Below, in pieces: positions 10,910 to 23,783 of a stretch of 64,000 nucleotides of DNA; the stretch's first letter is position 1, and the number at the start of each line of letters is the position of its first letter. Position numbers and translations under genes: made by a program. The notes under the pieces were generated by a model. It did no database searches, was not told where the DNA came from, and saw only the letters and a list, made by a program, of their open reading frames with translations. This DNA is from Basidiobolus meristosporus CBS 931.73 (lineage: Eukaryota > Basidiobolomycota > Basidiobolomycetes > Basidiobolales > Basidiobolaceae): assembly GCA_002104905.1 (NCBI GenBank), contig MCFE01000048.1:1-64000 (forward strand), given 5' to 3'.

Positions 10910-11508
10910 ATGATAGTCACCCTTAACTAATGCGGATTCTTGGTATCAATACCAGGTTGAGATTTCGATTGTTCTGAAGTGTACTTGCCGGGAATGGTTT
11001 TGAGTGGTGGAAGCGATTCAAAATTCCGTATCGTTGCAAACCAGTTTTGTGAATGGGTGGCCAATTGCGTTGGTCTTCAGACAATCTCACGCTGCACAAC
11101 ACAAAGAGCGTCAATTAGGCCCAAATTAAAAGATGTGTTTCACGAGTTTCGTAGCAGTCCAGAATAGCCACCTACTACCTTGTGTACCCAAACTTAGTTT
11201 GAAGAAGGGTGGTTTGTTCTTCCCCATTTTGGCACCAAACCCACAAAAGTGGCCTAACCTGATGCCACTCCAGTGATAATCTTTGTTTCGATAATCAGCC
11301 ATCTATATCGGTCAGGTACTCTGAATACCTGAGGCAGACTGAGAGTTCATCACAAAATCTCCTGGGAAGTGTGTAGTATTTATATTAGGTGTGAAACTGT
11401 ACTAGATAACAGCTGCTCGTCCTACGCGGGAGGCAGTGCAAGAAGAAGGGTGTAAATGTATTGGCCAAAATGCAAGGTGGGATTATCTAGGGTTTTCGAG
11501 GTCTGCAG
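10910..11508. other. intergenic
   Basis: Nothing recognisable. It separates the CDF pseudogene from the downstream end of the second 7TM gene. Confidence 0.4.
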
Positions 11509-12447
11509 TCACTGGCTGTCCTTGGCGACACCCAGAGCTGTAAGCTCGATGTTTGGAGCATTACTGCCTTCCGGCTGTTCATTGAGCAGTGTTCCTTGAA
11601 AGTATCCTGTGGTATTGTTATCTGGGCTGTTCTCGGAGGACCATCCGCCTTTACGTCTGCTGTGTGTGGTTTGCATCATTTCCGACATCATTTTGCTTTT
11701 CACTGCCCCTGTGCAAATCAAGTTAGCTATGTGGTCCATAACAATTACTCAAGCTGTATCCTTACATCCCACGTACAGGAGATACCACGAATTGGTAACG
11801 TTTAGAGTAATGGTAATGGCCAAGGCGATGTCGCAAAAAATAATCACTAGCCCAAAAATCGCACCATCTCTTGCTAGAATTCGATAGAACCCCTTGTTGT
11901 TGAAGCGCGAGAGGCGAATGATGTTGTAGACGAAGATGGCGCTTAGGAAGATCATGATGGTAGTGGTGCCTGACACCAATGTCAATGTATATGCAATTGG
12001 GAAATGTATCGTGCATCCACCCAGCACCCCTTTGGTATGGCGGAAATGGGAAAACATCTGAATGAGGCAAAAGACTTCGACCGCCTGTAAAGAGATGCAA
12101 ACAAATGCCACCAGCTTAGTAGAGAAGGATGTGTGATAGGCTTTAAGATACAGAATGAGATGGATGCAAGATAGAGATATAAACGAAGTTGTATGATACT
12201 GCACAGCAATGGCGAAGCAATCCTTATCCGTTCGCATCTCCAATATGACCTCCAGTACACTGTTGATACATCTGACCAGAGCCTGGATGAAATTTAATTT
12301 GTAGACCAAAGCGGTTTCCTTCAACGCAATTCGGGTGGCATGATACGCGCCCTCTAGAGCTAGTGGAAGCGAAAGGCCAATGATAACCATGGTGACGCTG
12401 TCATGTAAAATTGCATTTTCGATCGTTTCGGTGGATGGGATGTCCAT
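11509..12447 (-). CDS. seven-helix integral membrane protein, GPCR-like
   Basis: Two exons, 12447-11766 and 11708-11509, give 293 residues. The 57-nt intron begins GTAAGG and ends TTTGCACAG, with a GCTAAC branch-like motif. Splicing creates a Trp codon and removes an in-frame TGA. Hydrophobic helices occur near residues 16-38, 48-67, 78-100, 108-130, 145-172, 190-215 and 215-230. The segment before the penultimate helix reads RILARDGAIFGLVII, resembling the RDG-containing turn of fungal orphan 7TM membrane proteins. The Ser/Asn-rich tail is cytoplasmic by prediction. Whether it couples to G proteins is unknown. Confidence 0.65.
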
Positions 12448-13738
12448 TGGAAGTGAGAAGAGCGGCTACTTGACAAGGACCGCACCCGAGTTATAAGCAT
12501 TTCGCTCGACACTGTTGTATTCGTACTTTGCTTGATTAGTACATTTGTCCCACATAGCTTGTTTCTGTTTATTGTTGTACGTACGTCTGGTTCCGTAATA
12601 TATGTCAAATCCAGAGCGCTTCATCACTTCGATAAGATGAGATCTGCGAAATCACGGATTCGAAGGTAGCGGTGGATGAAAAATCTTTCGTTTCTCCGTT
12701 TGGTGCCTCATCTTGAACATTCGAGTAGGACAGAGTTAACCCAGCATGCATGCGCTGCACTAATCTGGTTTTCAATGGGGACAAGTAGGCAAGTTACGAG
12801 CCCCTAGTCCACTTCTTAGATCTTGGATCTAAACGCTTATCTGTATTAGACAATCATAGGCCACCACGAATGCCACTCTCCAGTAGGACTGCAAAGAATC
12901 GATGCCAAAACGCAAACCAATGACCGATGGCAGTGGACGGGCTCGATCAGGGCTTGGCCCGGATGGATGGGCATGCAGCAACAATGAATGCCACGCCATA
13001 CATTCACCCTGTTGTCAGGAAAGTAAAACGGTCGAACCGAATGCAGAAACTGAAACATGGATGATTACCTGCCGCCTTGTCTCAAAATCCTCACCTGTTT
13101 CATTTTGAGCGGCCCTCCGGTGAGCATCTGGAGGTGAATATTAGCTTAACGGCGATTCATTTCGGAGGGGGATGAGTGGGTGGATACTGTGTTATGTCGA
13201 AACAAGCACCAGCCCATCCCGCAACCATGCACATGCCTTGCAGTAATGGCCGCGAATCGCGCAGGAAAGGTATGATTCAGATGATCGCGCTGAATGAAAG
13301 AACTCTCACACAGGGAATCCCAATAAGAGCGTTGCTACTTCACTTGGATTCACTCCTTTGAAATGGGCTTTCCTTATCAAGGCAGTGATTTTCACTTGGC
13401 AATTAGCCTGTCCAGGGTTGCTACGAATCTTTTAGATTATACAAGAATTCAATCCTTAATGCCGAGGTCTTTGCCGTCGTTGCAATCCTGTCCTATTTTG
13501 GACTCAAGAGCATAGTTTCGTACTCGAGAACCAAAAGCCGTATAAAAATCAGGGGATTCTTGCGCTTTCTGAATCTATCTTACAACATTGGGATCATTTC
13601 TGCTTTCTGAATCTACGGCAGAGCGACCCCATGCTATCAGGGCTCTACTGTGATAACAGACATCCTTTAACTGCCTCTCGTTTTTCATTAATAATAGATC
13701 ATCCTTTTTCCCGCGTATTTTTCTCTAAAGACGCTTTT
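12448..13738. other. intergenic, divergent promoters
   Basis: It separates the minus-strand 7TM gene from the plus-strand RING-RRM gene, so it should hold both promoters. No RNA gene or repeat is recognised. Confidence 0.4.
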
Positions 13739-16550
13739 ATGGAGGGAGACAAGTCTCATCCATCGTATCCTTCCTCGGGGGGCTCTTCGTTGAACCCGAA
13801 AGCTGCAGCCTACTATTCTGGGACAGAGTATACACAGGAGCTCCATGCCTCTAGGCCGGGGCCACAGAGCAGTCATCGACAGGATCTAGATGCTGCACAC
13901 AAGATGGAAATCGAGGCTCGTCGATATCAAAAAGGTACAGCGGTCGGATGGCCCGCTTGGTTGTCAGCATAGCATGCAACGACTGACTTGGTCTTCACAG
14001 AAACAGTTACTCCTAAAAGAAGTCAACCCCGCCACCAGGAGATATCACGGATGGGTCCGCACGCAGTAAGAGTAGTTGATTTCTTCATTACTTCACTCAA
14101 CCCCAGTCTGACTTCACTCTAGGATATCCATCCATCACAGATGGTGGGTTTCCCCACACCCATATCGCCTGCATCTCCATTGGATCAGGTTATCTTGTCG
14201 CACAGACGATTCTCCGTCAGGGAAGGCAATACAACCCCTAACCCGATAGAACCCCCAAAGTTTACCATCAGAGGTCGCCTTGGCCAAGACAAGCCGCTTT
14301 CATGGAATGCGCTAACATACGATGAGAGAGGCGCATCATTCAAGGAGAGCATGCCTAGTCCGGCTGCCACGCCCACCCGTGGGATGGGATACTGTGACTA
14401 CTGCAACAACTACACATCTACGATGTTACAACAATGCGGGCATCGGTAGGGATTCACGATAGAGCCCAACGGCATTCATGTCCCCGCAGGCACTCATCCA
14501 TACCTGATTTACACATCAACTTTGCTAGGAGCTGCTTCCAGTGCTGGTCTCTCTACAGCCTAACCAACAGCTGCAGGATATGCTCACAGGTAAGTGACGT
14601 CATCGGCCCATACCTGATCAGGTGAGTAACACCAGCCAATGCCAGACACTGGCGCCAACCTCCACAATGTCCCAGCCGTATGGCATTGAAGGAACGGAAT
14701 CCACGGGAGCAGGTATTTATGAATCTCAGACAGCAGCCAGTAACTTCCTGGTAGTGAAGATAAGCAATGTGAGTCTAGAGTCTGAACATAGCTGGGTGTG
14801 GGTTGTGGCGGCTAACAGTTGTATCCACTGCAGATTCCTTGGGATGTGTCACAAAACGATATCAAGACGTTCGCGCAATCGTACGAGGTGAAACTTGAAA
14901 ATCTCCTCTGGCAAATAAGCGTGGAACTTACATCTATTCCAACCAGATCCCTGACGAGAAAACACTGGCCCAAGCCATACATATAATCATGGACCGGTAT
15001 ATTTCCGTGCGCTTGTATTTGGGAGGATGGGAATTAATGATTGTTTCAGATCAACCGGAAAGACCTTGAGCTACGCTTTTGTGGAGATGCGAAACATCCA
15101 TGATGTGTTGGACATGGTCCAAACCAAGAACCTGAAAGTCCTCAAAGGGCGGATCGTGAGTGTTTCGCGGTCTTCTCAGGAGGAGCTCATGCGGGCAATC
15201 TTTCCTAGCTGGAAGGGTTCTTTCGTAGGGTGCGACGTTGTATTGCCACAGGAAACCCCCAGCGAGAGAACCACGCAGCCCATAATGTTACTATCGCGTG
15301 ATGAAATCAATTCCATCTTGATGATCTGCAAAAACTATAAGGTAATCTTCCCACTTACGGGGATTTCCGGAGGCCCCAGAATAACCCTTGGATTCTACAG
15401 TTGCATTTTTCAAGAAAATGTGCTGAGAGACCCTTTGAAAACGGTATGTGGAGCGCTGGTTCGCTGGATTCGACCACCCAACAGCCACCATCTCCAGCGA
15501 TCGGCTTACCTGTAGTCAACGATGCTAAAACCATTGCTAACATGGCATGGCAATCCTTTCCAGTCATTAGTATTTTAGTGAAATGCCCCTGGCATCAGCG
15601 GAATATCATCAGCACCTTGCATCGAGACCATATATTTGAAATGCTGAAATGTAAGTTGTACGCGCGACTTGCCCAGCATTATGGCTTTCTCACACTTGTA
15701 TTTTTCAGTGGCAATGGAATCCTTGAAAGGTCACTTCACCAAAGAATACGTACGTGGATAGTCCCAAAATCGATTTCAACTCCTTCTAATGGCATTCATC
15801 AAGCAGCATAATATTGATGAAACTCTGCTATTGCGCATGGTACTGTTTCCTGGCTTTATTCCGACCTCTTGATAGACTACCTCTAACTAGCCTCAGGTTC
15901 GAGCAGGGTTGATGGTCCCTACCTTTACTGAAAAGCAGAAATTGATGCTGTTAACAACAAGCGTAAGTTACTGGGATTGGATCGATTCTTAACTCCATTT
16001 TCGAATATTTCAATGTTTTAGAAACTAGAGTGTCCTGATGATTTGGCCCATCATTTTACTTCGGCCCCCTTCTCCAATACAGATGCCTCATTTGAAGGTA
16101 ATAGCGGGCTGTTTGGTGACTACTGCTCTCTAACCCGAGATCCTAACCCTTGCCAATGCAACAGCATCAGCATCATCTAGCAAGTATTCAGCAAAGACCC
16201 CTTCTACGTTGGACAGCCCCTTGCGTGTCGCAAGAGTTCCTCAGCCGATCTCTGATACGACGAAGTATTACAAAAGCCAAATAGAAACGCTTGAGAACCA
16301 ACGTTAGTCTATCCTGCTTACTGGAACCAAACACAACCACTCATAGCTACTTTCAGTGATAGAAGCAGAAAACAAGATTCAGGCTCTTTCGCAAGATAAC
16401 CTTAAGCAAAGCATTCTTATGATGGAAAACGAGGAACTCAAGAAAGAGCTAAAGCGAACCCAGGCAGAGAACATTGCTTTACGTGAACATATCCAACAAA
16501 TAGAAAGGTTTGCTCTCTTCACGCCTTCAGCCACATCCATTGTTTCTTAG
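13739..16550 (+). CDS. RING finger + RRM + coiled-coil protein, 15 exons
   Basis: My model is 13739-13934, 14001-14065, 14123-14445, 14529-14589, 14646-14768, 14834-14887, 14947-14996, 15050-15341, 15401-15650, 15709-15749, 15807-15839, 15897-15962, 16022-16097, 16165-16302, 16357-16550 (653 residues). All phases join. Residues about 180-220 read CDYC, then CGHRSCFQC, then CRIC, a C3HC4 RING pattern. An RRM follows, with FLVVKISNIPWDVSQNDI as RNP2 region and SYAFVEM as RNP1, and SSQEELMRAIFPSWKG after it. A conserved helical region precedes a C-terminal coiled coil rich in E, K, L and Q. RING suggests E3 ligase or protein binding, RRM suggests RNA binding. An in-frame ATG at 13631 could extend the N-terminus. 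Confidence 0.8.
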
Positions 16551-16802
16551 ATCTCTGTTTTAGAACGCTCAGTCAGGTTTTATGATTTGAGTTACTGTGA
16601 TATGCTAGCCAGATTTTATGAATGCTACACTTTATAGACTGCTCTATTCGTGCATGCTTATAACGTTAATCAATAGCTACTTAAATCTATGTTTTGTTTA
16701 TCTTCAAATCTACATCTGCACATCTTGATATGAAAATCATTAGTATATATTACCACACAAAGCTCTGGATAAAATTTTGGCCTTTAACCTTGGAAGATTA
16801 AC

Positions 16803-17240
16803 ATGTCTCTCGCAGCCCTGCAACGACCCCTCTTCAGCTCTTCAATCCGACCTCATTTGTTCGGCTCTAGGTTTACTACCAGCAGAGTGTGCCAACAGGT
16901 CAGGAACTTGTCCTTGACTCCAGAGGGAAAGAATCTTACTCGTTGGAGCTGGCCGTGGTGGAAAGAATGGAGCATCATTATGACAGTGTTTGCTATTACA
17001 GGTTCTAGTACTGTCAAAATAGTCCGACCTGTACTAAAGAATGGCTTTGGCATCGAGGGCTCTTGGAAAGAAGGGCCCTGGTCATATCGAGGTGCCTACT
17101 TGGCCACTACTCTACCTCTATATTCTTGCGTTTTGGTTACTGTCGGTACTCTTTTTGGTAGACGTCCGTATTTCCAGCGCATCGCACTTCGTATGTGGGG
17201 AAGATTTGTTCCCAAGAAGTATCGCCCTCTGTCGCACTAA
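16803..17240 (+). CDS. small mitochondrial membrane protein
   Basis: The 145-residue single-exon protein begins with about 35 residues rich in Arg, Ser and Leu and without acidic residues, a likely mitochondrial presequence. It then has a W-rich segment (WSWPWWKEW), a helix around residues 57-75 containing FAITGSSTVKIVRP, and a second helix around residues 100-117. It resembles a conserved fungal family of two-helix inner-membrane proteins with the FAxTGSSS/VRP motif. I know of no assigned function. It lies 250 nt after the RING-RRM gene on the same strand and faces the convergent GST gene. Confidence 0.65.
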   Translation: MSLAALQRPLFSSSIRPHLFGSRFTTSRVCQQVRNLSLTPEGKNLTRWSWPWWKEWSIIMTVFAITGSSTVKIVRPVLKNGFGIEGSWKEGPWSYRGAYLATTLPLYSCVLVTVGTLFGRRPYFQRIALRMWGRFVPKKYRPLSH

Positions 17241-17415
17241 TCTTGGAGGCAGAAAATAGGATGCCAACAGATCTTGCAATTTGTATAGGCACAGCAATGT
17301 TATTGTACGATCAGCATAGTTTGTTCAGTCTGGCTTTATTTTATCGGCGTTTGTGAAGTAAATAGATGTCATTCCTAACAAGTCAAGAAGCGTACTGGTC
17401 GCATATTGTTCAATA

Positions 17416-18390
17416 TTATTTAAGGCTGGCGGGACAGTCAGGCTGTGATTGCCAGTGAGCTGCCTTGAAAGCTTCGATATGGCTAAGCTCCTCATCAATA
17501 CGCGTGATGATAGGGAACCTGCTCATGTCAACACCAAATCTAAATTGATGTCAGTAATTGGGCCGCTGCGTGTTGAATAAATGGAATGTCACCTTTTAGC
17601 ATTGTACAATTGTGGCGCAAGACAAACATCCATCAATGTAATTTCGTCCCCGAAGCAATACTTGCCTGCGGTTTTCTCAAGGGATTTTTCAATTCCTGGG
17701 AAATAAAAGTGAATCCTGGTATCTTCCAAACTTCCCTGATCGACTCTACCTTCAAACCCAACGGTGATCCAATGTTTGCCCCATTCGACTTTCTTGTCAT
17801 CACCGACATAGTTCAATACCCGTAGATTTTGGACTGGCTGTATGTCAGCAACGATTGAATATGCAAGCCCACGAATCTACCAACAGCCACGAATTAATAT
17901 GCGACCAACTGTAAACACGAAGAATGCATACCTCAGCACGCTTGGCCGGATCCTTGGGGAGTAGTGGGTACTCTAACGTTGTGTGTGAGAAGCAGCAACT
18001 CAGAATCAATGTGATAAGATGCACTTACCTGGGCGAGTTTCCTCCAAATATTCCAGGATAGCCATCGATTGTGAGAAGGTATGTCCATCGATTTCAAGAG
18101 TGGGCACCAGCTTCTGAGGATTCTTTTTGGAATACTCTTCGCTCGACTATAGCAACAACTAGGTTAACACAAGAATACGAGAGAATCCCATTGATTTCGT
18201 TACTTGGTCGCCGTTGAGAAGGTTCACAAAGTGCGGCTCATAATCTATCTCTTTGAGGTTTAACGCAATTCGAACCCGAGCCGAGCAAGCAGAACGAAAG
18301 TAGGTGTACAACACTGGCTTATCTTGAGAACTCTGCAAAATTGAATCAGTGTACATCCTTCGAGCAGGATCGATCTCGCTGCCTTACCAT
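17416..18390 (-). CDS. zeta-class glutathione S-transferase / maleylacetoacetate isomerase
   Basis: Six coding exons on the minus strand: 18390-18388, 18332-18204, 18146-18029, 17972-17932, 17876-17593, 17539-17416, giving 232 residues. The N-terminal thioredoxin-fold domain has the zeta signature [11 protein letters not shown] with catalytic-type Ser and Cys. It is followed by [18 protein letters not shown], where the Gln-Ser pair binds glutathione. The C-terminal helical domain contains [18 protein letters not shown]. The family isomerises maleylacetoacetate to fumarylacetoacetate in Tyr/Phe breakdown. The first coding exon is the ATG alone, followed at once by GTAAGG. The alternative is an unspliced start at 18356 that reads through the intron end. 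Confidence 0.85.
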
Positions 18391-20080
18391 ACTTGACGCT
18401 CGAGAGGATGTGGAAAAAGATTGGTTCCAAGGGAAGTGAGTAATTTATAGACTGGTGTTTTGTTCATATTCCCACATCAACGTGATATTGTCATTGCACC
18501 TTGATGACGTTTGATTCGTGTTGTCCAACATCGGGTCATGATTTGACTTGATGGGACATGTGTGAGAACATTTCCTGCATATGGGGTGCGTCCCCAATTC
18601 GTCACCGGTCCATTCGACCCCACGTCCAAGCCCAACCATAACCATAATCATGGCCGCAACCCGAACCCCAAGCCACCCTTATTGATCAAGCTTGTAATCA
18701 CGAAGTGAGCAGGTCAGGCAAAAGTATTGTGAGAGGAGGATCAAGAGTGGTACGGATATATCCCAAGTATCTCCTGATCCATCCAATAAAACTGACTTCC
18801 CCGAACCACCATTCTCTAATTATATGTTCTGGAACTAGGTTTTGTAGAGCAGCTTAAACGAGTAATTTGAGCAAGGTTGATTTGATTAGACCAGGGCTCC
18901 AGTTCCTAAGGGCCCAACCCCTCTTATTTCGGTAACCAACAGAATAGCCGATTGCATACCACATGATTCTTGCAGGATCCCTGATTATAGCTCAACATCA
19001 GATATCTCGGGGATTCTCGATGAATGTATGACACATTCGTTTGTGCGTGATCACTGAGAGCTAATACATTCTCACTTTAGCTCGTATCACTACAAGACCA
19101 TAGCTCAAATGGCCTCCAGTCTTTATGATGATCTAGAACTTCGATGCACTCTCCACTGAACAGACCATTTTATCCTAAAAGAGCTGCAGTGGCACCCATT
19201 CGGCTCAAAGACGGGAAGCATTTATTACATTACCTAGATCCTATTACTATTCTCCATCATTCCGGATGCATTCATGTGGGAGCTGGTTATTGATGCTGAA
19301 AGGAGGCTATCAACAAGAGAGAAGTCAGACTCCATCCTGTTGGTAATGAACCCTACCTCCAATACATATCTTACGTATGGAAGCTGCACCGAAATCCAGT
19401 TTCTTGGCTAGCTGATTTAGACGGGCTTGAAGGATCGTCATGATGTTTGTTTATGTACAGTTGTGCATGAAGGTATCAACGTGAATGGCAAAGAAGTTGA
19501 TACGTCAATACATGAATTCTACAGGATCCATTACAATTGCATAGAAAGTTAGATTAGTTAAAAATTGTGTCTAAGCCATAAGACAAACGGGCTTCTCGTC
19601 TGGATTGCCATATATATGACCTCAGTATATCACAATACTTGGCCGAAAAGGACAATACATATTCTGCTCCATGTCACGATCTGGAAATACAAACTTGCTC
19701 ATTAGCTGCTTGATATTGTCCGTCTAATCTAACCTCGTCCAACCGGAGTTGGTGGTACGACGGGGGCTGACCTATTTCAAGCGTAAGAGGTGCATCGTCC
19801 GTACCAAGTTTATTACTAAATTAAATTTGGTGAGCTCAATGTGTAACTATGATCACAGTCCAAGGCACATAATTCTATTGTTCCTATAGATTTCGACCTG
19901 ACTTTCTAGACATTCCTCCGAGTATCTCGCCCCTTTACGGTTGCTATAAAAGCCGTCCACGAGGTGCGCAAGAATGCTTTTAAAGCTTAATAATTCGATC
20001 TCAACCCCTCCGAGTACTAGATCACACACTCGCCCGTACTCAAACTGCCCTCTTCAATCACGCTATCCCTATCATCTTGA
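18391..20080. other. intergenic, 1.7 kb
   Basis: This divergent region sits between the GST (-) and RGS (+) genes. I see no protein family, tRNA or repeat in it. Confidence 0.4.
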
Positions 20081-23054
20081 ATGAGCTTGAAGACAGCTAC
20101 ACCAAGATCCCCTAGGATTCCTTGTGAGATAGGGTTTCCACCCAACTTAGTCCAGAAAAACAGCAATAAGCCCTCTTGCCGGCATTCAGTTTTACCCGAT
20201 CTAGGTTTATCCGAGGATTCTCAGCAAGGGGCCGTTGCTCATTTGAACCCGTTCTCTCGTCAGGCACGTCGGTTGAGAATTCAAGCAGCCCGTAATCAGA
20301 GGGCATTTGAGCATATAGAGTCGTACATCAGAGTTACCGCCTTTGTGTCATTGAATCATTACTTCCCAGTAACTGTATCCCGATCCAGTACGGTGGAGGA
20401 GCTCTCTAGGCTAATCGAGGCGGAATACGCGTTTAACTATCTGTGCACTCCCACCCTTGCAGGCAGTTTGGACTGTGTGCGAGAATCCACCCAAAGCTTG
20501 AAACAGCTACTGGACAAAGAGTTGATGGAAGATTTGACCGAGTCTGAGCTTTTGGGACCTGAACATGTACTGGAGGAAGACGAAGGCAACGTCAAGCCTC
20601 TTATCTGTGGCGCCATATTCCTGGGTAAAGAGGAGTTACGTTTTTCAGATAGTGTTGGGGATGTCTTGGACAAGGATGATATTATCCGTGCGGTGAACAT
20701 CTATGAAGGTACAGTCGTTATTCTTTGGCCTGAGGTCGCAACCAACTAAGATCCTCTATTAGAAATGGCTTTGATGAATGAAGCAGGTGGGATAGGCCAC
20801 AGCGACCCTCGAAGATGGTCCAGCCCACTCGACCATGTACGGCCAGACGGCACCTTCTTAGATGAAATACGAATTGACATGCCACTGGCAGCTCAGCACG
20901 CAAACACTATACCACTCAGAGAGCCAGCATCCAACTCTGCCGAAGTCAGATTCCAGAATATCTTTCACAACAAGATCTGCCTCAATTATTTCAGACAATT
21001 CTGTTTACAAGAACACTGTATTGAAAGTCTACTCTTCTGGGTAGAAGTGGAGGTGTACAGAAGCACGAAGTCATCCTTAGTTCTGGTGATTGCTGAATAT
21101 CTTTACAGGGTTTACATCGACAGCGACGGCCCGTTGCGCATCAACATCCCCGAGGAAATCAGAAGTACTATTCTGCTACCAGCCCAGTCCCCAGAATATC
21201 TACCCAATTTGACTATGTTTGATGAGGCACAGGAATACGTTTTCGATCTACTGGTGCATCATGTCCTTCCCCAGTTCGAAGCCAGCGAACTGTACGTGAA
21301 GCTCGTAAATGACCAGGCTGTGGGTAAGTGGCCGCTTCCCGTGAACTAACCATGTCACTATGCTAATGTGATTTACTCCCCAAGACCGCGCCAATTTTGA
21401 GCAAGCATATATCAGCGAGTCGATTACCAAGTGGCTGCAATTCGATATCGGGACTGTGGCTAATGTGATGGATACCATAAGCAAATACCATGAGAATCAA
21501 CTGGATATGCATAATGCGGCACAGGAGAGAGACCATATACTGGAATCGGTTATGAATCAGATGTTCACTCATATTCCCATGCGCCCATATTTCACCAAAT
21601 CAAGACTGGGCAGCAATGGGCAAAGTCCAAAGGGAGCCCTATTGAAGAAAAGGTTGGCCAAGTTAATGGGCCGGAGATCTGCAGAAAAAGAGAGCATCCA
21701 GCGTATCATTAATGAGCTACTACCTTTCCAGCGAATCCCAATGGAGGATCTCGAACGCTCGCATGACCCCATCCCCTCGATAAATGCCGAGGGAATAGTC
21801 AAGAAGAAGAAGATTGAAAGACTAGGAAAGCTAGAGGACTTTTTTGGGAAAAAGCTCTCTTCAACCCAGCTTGCTCATCAAAACTTGGTCAACCCGGAGG
21901 ATGACTTCGATACTCGGAACTCACATGAAACGGTCGAGCCCTTCCCACTGTACCCTCTGACTACCTACAATGATCTTTCTCCAGAAGAGCGCCGATTGCT
22001 TGCCAAGCGTACACGGAAATTAAAGCTTCTCTTTGGTGAGCCGATGGATGAGCAGCTGGTGTCCAAATCGTTAACAAACCCAATAATTGCTAATAAGCTA
22101 GCCAGTGCCACTACGCAGAATCCTGATGAATCCTACAAACCGATTGGTTCTGAACCTGAAGAGCTGGAAAAAGATCTGACAACCCAAGAGCTTTGTGTGA
22201 AAAGTAATTCAAAAGAGATTAAGCGGAAGAAATTGATCAAGCTCCATCAACTACTAGGTGTATATCCATCACCCAACCAGATTGACAAGGGCTCTTCACC
22301 GAATAAACAGTGCCAAGAGAGTATGATTCAACGAAATGTCAAAACTGCACCACCCGAGGTTCGAAAGTTGCAAGTAAAACGGGCAAACAAGTTGGAAAAG
22401 GTATTTGGGCATCATCCTCCCAAGGAGTTCATCAAGGTCAACAAAGAAACCGAGATTCCTCTACAAAAGCGTACCTCCATCGTATCCTACTTGTTGGACT
22501 CTGAGAGTTCGGTTGAAGATCTGATGCATTATCTTAAACTCCTGTCTACAATCAAAGACAAGCCAGCAGCCGCTGGAGCGTCACCTGAGGATGCATCGGA
22601 TAGCTGTGAGGAATTATCCGAGGATGAAAACAGCCAGGTTTGTGATGGACAAAACAAAGCAACTCGTCAAAAGAAGCTGTCAAAACTTCGTAGGTTCTTT
22701 GGTAATGACCTCGGTTTAGAATCATTAATCACCCAAAACATACTCCTTCGTCAGCAATTAGTAGCTGAAAGCCTGTATAACATAGATCAAGAGAATGAAC
22801 TCTTTGGACAACACCTGAACAACCTGGGACTTACTGAAGACGAGGCATCTGAGGAATATGTACGTCAAGCGATGAAAACTGATTATGAGCAACTACGTCA
22901 GGAGGTTCAAGACTTGCACCGCTTGGATTCTCATGACTGTTCGCGAAGTAATTTTATCAAGCGAGTAGTTCGGACGGCTAGTATTTCTGGCACCAATACC
23001 TTACGCCCTCTACGCACAGACACCCGCTCGGCCATTAATTATCCAACCAAATGA
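20081..23054 (+). CDS. RGS-domain protein with repeated KLxxxFG motifs
   Basis: Exons 20081-20708, 20763-21323 and 21385-23054 give 952 residues. The first intron could also end at 20750. Residues about 85-205 form a compact domain of unknown type containing RVTAFVSLNHYFPVTVS. An RGS domain covers about residues 250-395, with FRQFCLQEHCIESLLFWVEVE and a later FDEAQEYVFDLL. RGS domains speed GTP hydrolysis by G-alpha, so the product may act on the G-alpha encoded 20 kb away. The C-terminal half holds six related short motifs ([RK]xxKLxxLFG type) near residues 490, 550, 613, 688, 738 and 836, with acidic linkers. No membrane segment is seen. Confidence 0.8.
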
Positions 23055-23783
23055 AAACCCATTAGACCTCGTCACCGTATTCCCTCAAGTAGCTGCGCTA
23101 CTTTTCCAAGATACCTTTTTTGATATACTATGTATACAAGTAACCTCTACCCGTCATCTCTATATATTTCTTCTAATTCATCGCGGCTCGCCAATACACC
23201 TCAGATCTTAAGCTAACATTTTGACTTTCACTACCATGACAACCTTTAAACAAAATTGATGTCAGACACGTAACAATATACCACGCGTCACATCCAGCCA
23301 TTCCCAATGCATACTCTTCACGTATATCTCATCTTTCCTTCATCCGATTGGTGGCTTTTGTCCAGGGGGGTTGTCCAATGGCGTTCCTTCTGCAGAAAAA
23401 AAGCCACCCTTTGTCACGGGATCAGATAGATAAATATGACACCAGTTCGTTATGTTTCATTGTACTTGACTCTTATTGCTTGCTGTAAATAGGTAAGTTT
23501 GTTACTTTTATTGTAAACCCAACTCGAAGCTAACGGACACTTTTAGATTGTAGAATAAAGTATGAATGTAACATGAAGTCCCGTCTGTTGTCTTGTTGTC
23601 GCTGGATAGAAACCAGTAACGCAGCTCAGTATTCTTAAAGAGCAATCCCATGCTAAAGGCACGTCATGAACCTTCCCACTCATCGATGTGTAAAGAACTT
23701 GGGTACAAACTCGGCCTTCAAGCATACGGCTACGCTGACGTTTATGTCCGTGGTTAATGCTTTATTGGCACACATACATTAAT
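23055..23783. other. intergenic
   Basis: 3' region of the RGS gene. No gene or repeat is recognised before the tRNA-like sequence. Confidence 0.4.

Noticed and set aside
14446-14489. 44-nt intron in the RING-RRM gene
   Set aside because: Frame-compatible, but the acceptor at 14528 gives correct RING spacing, so the longer intron is preferred.
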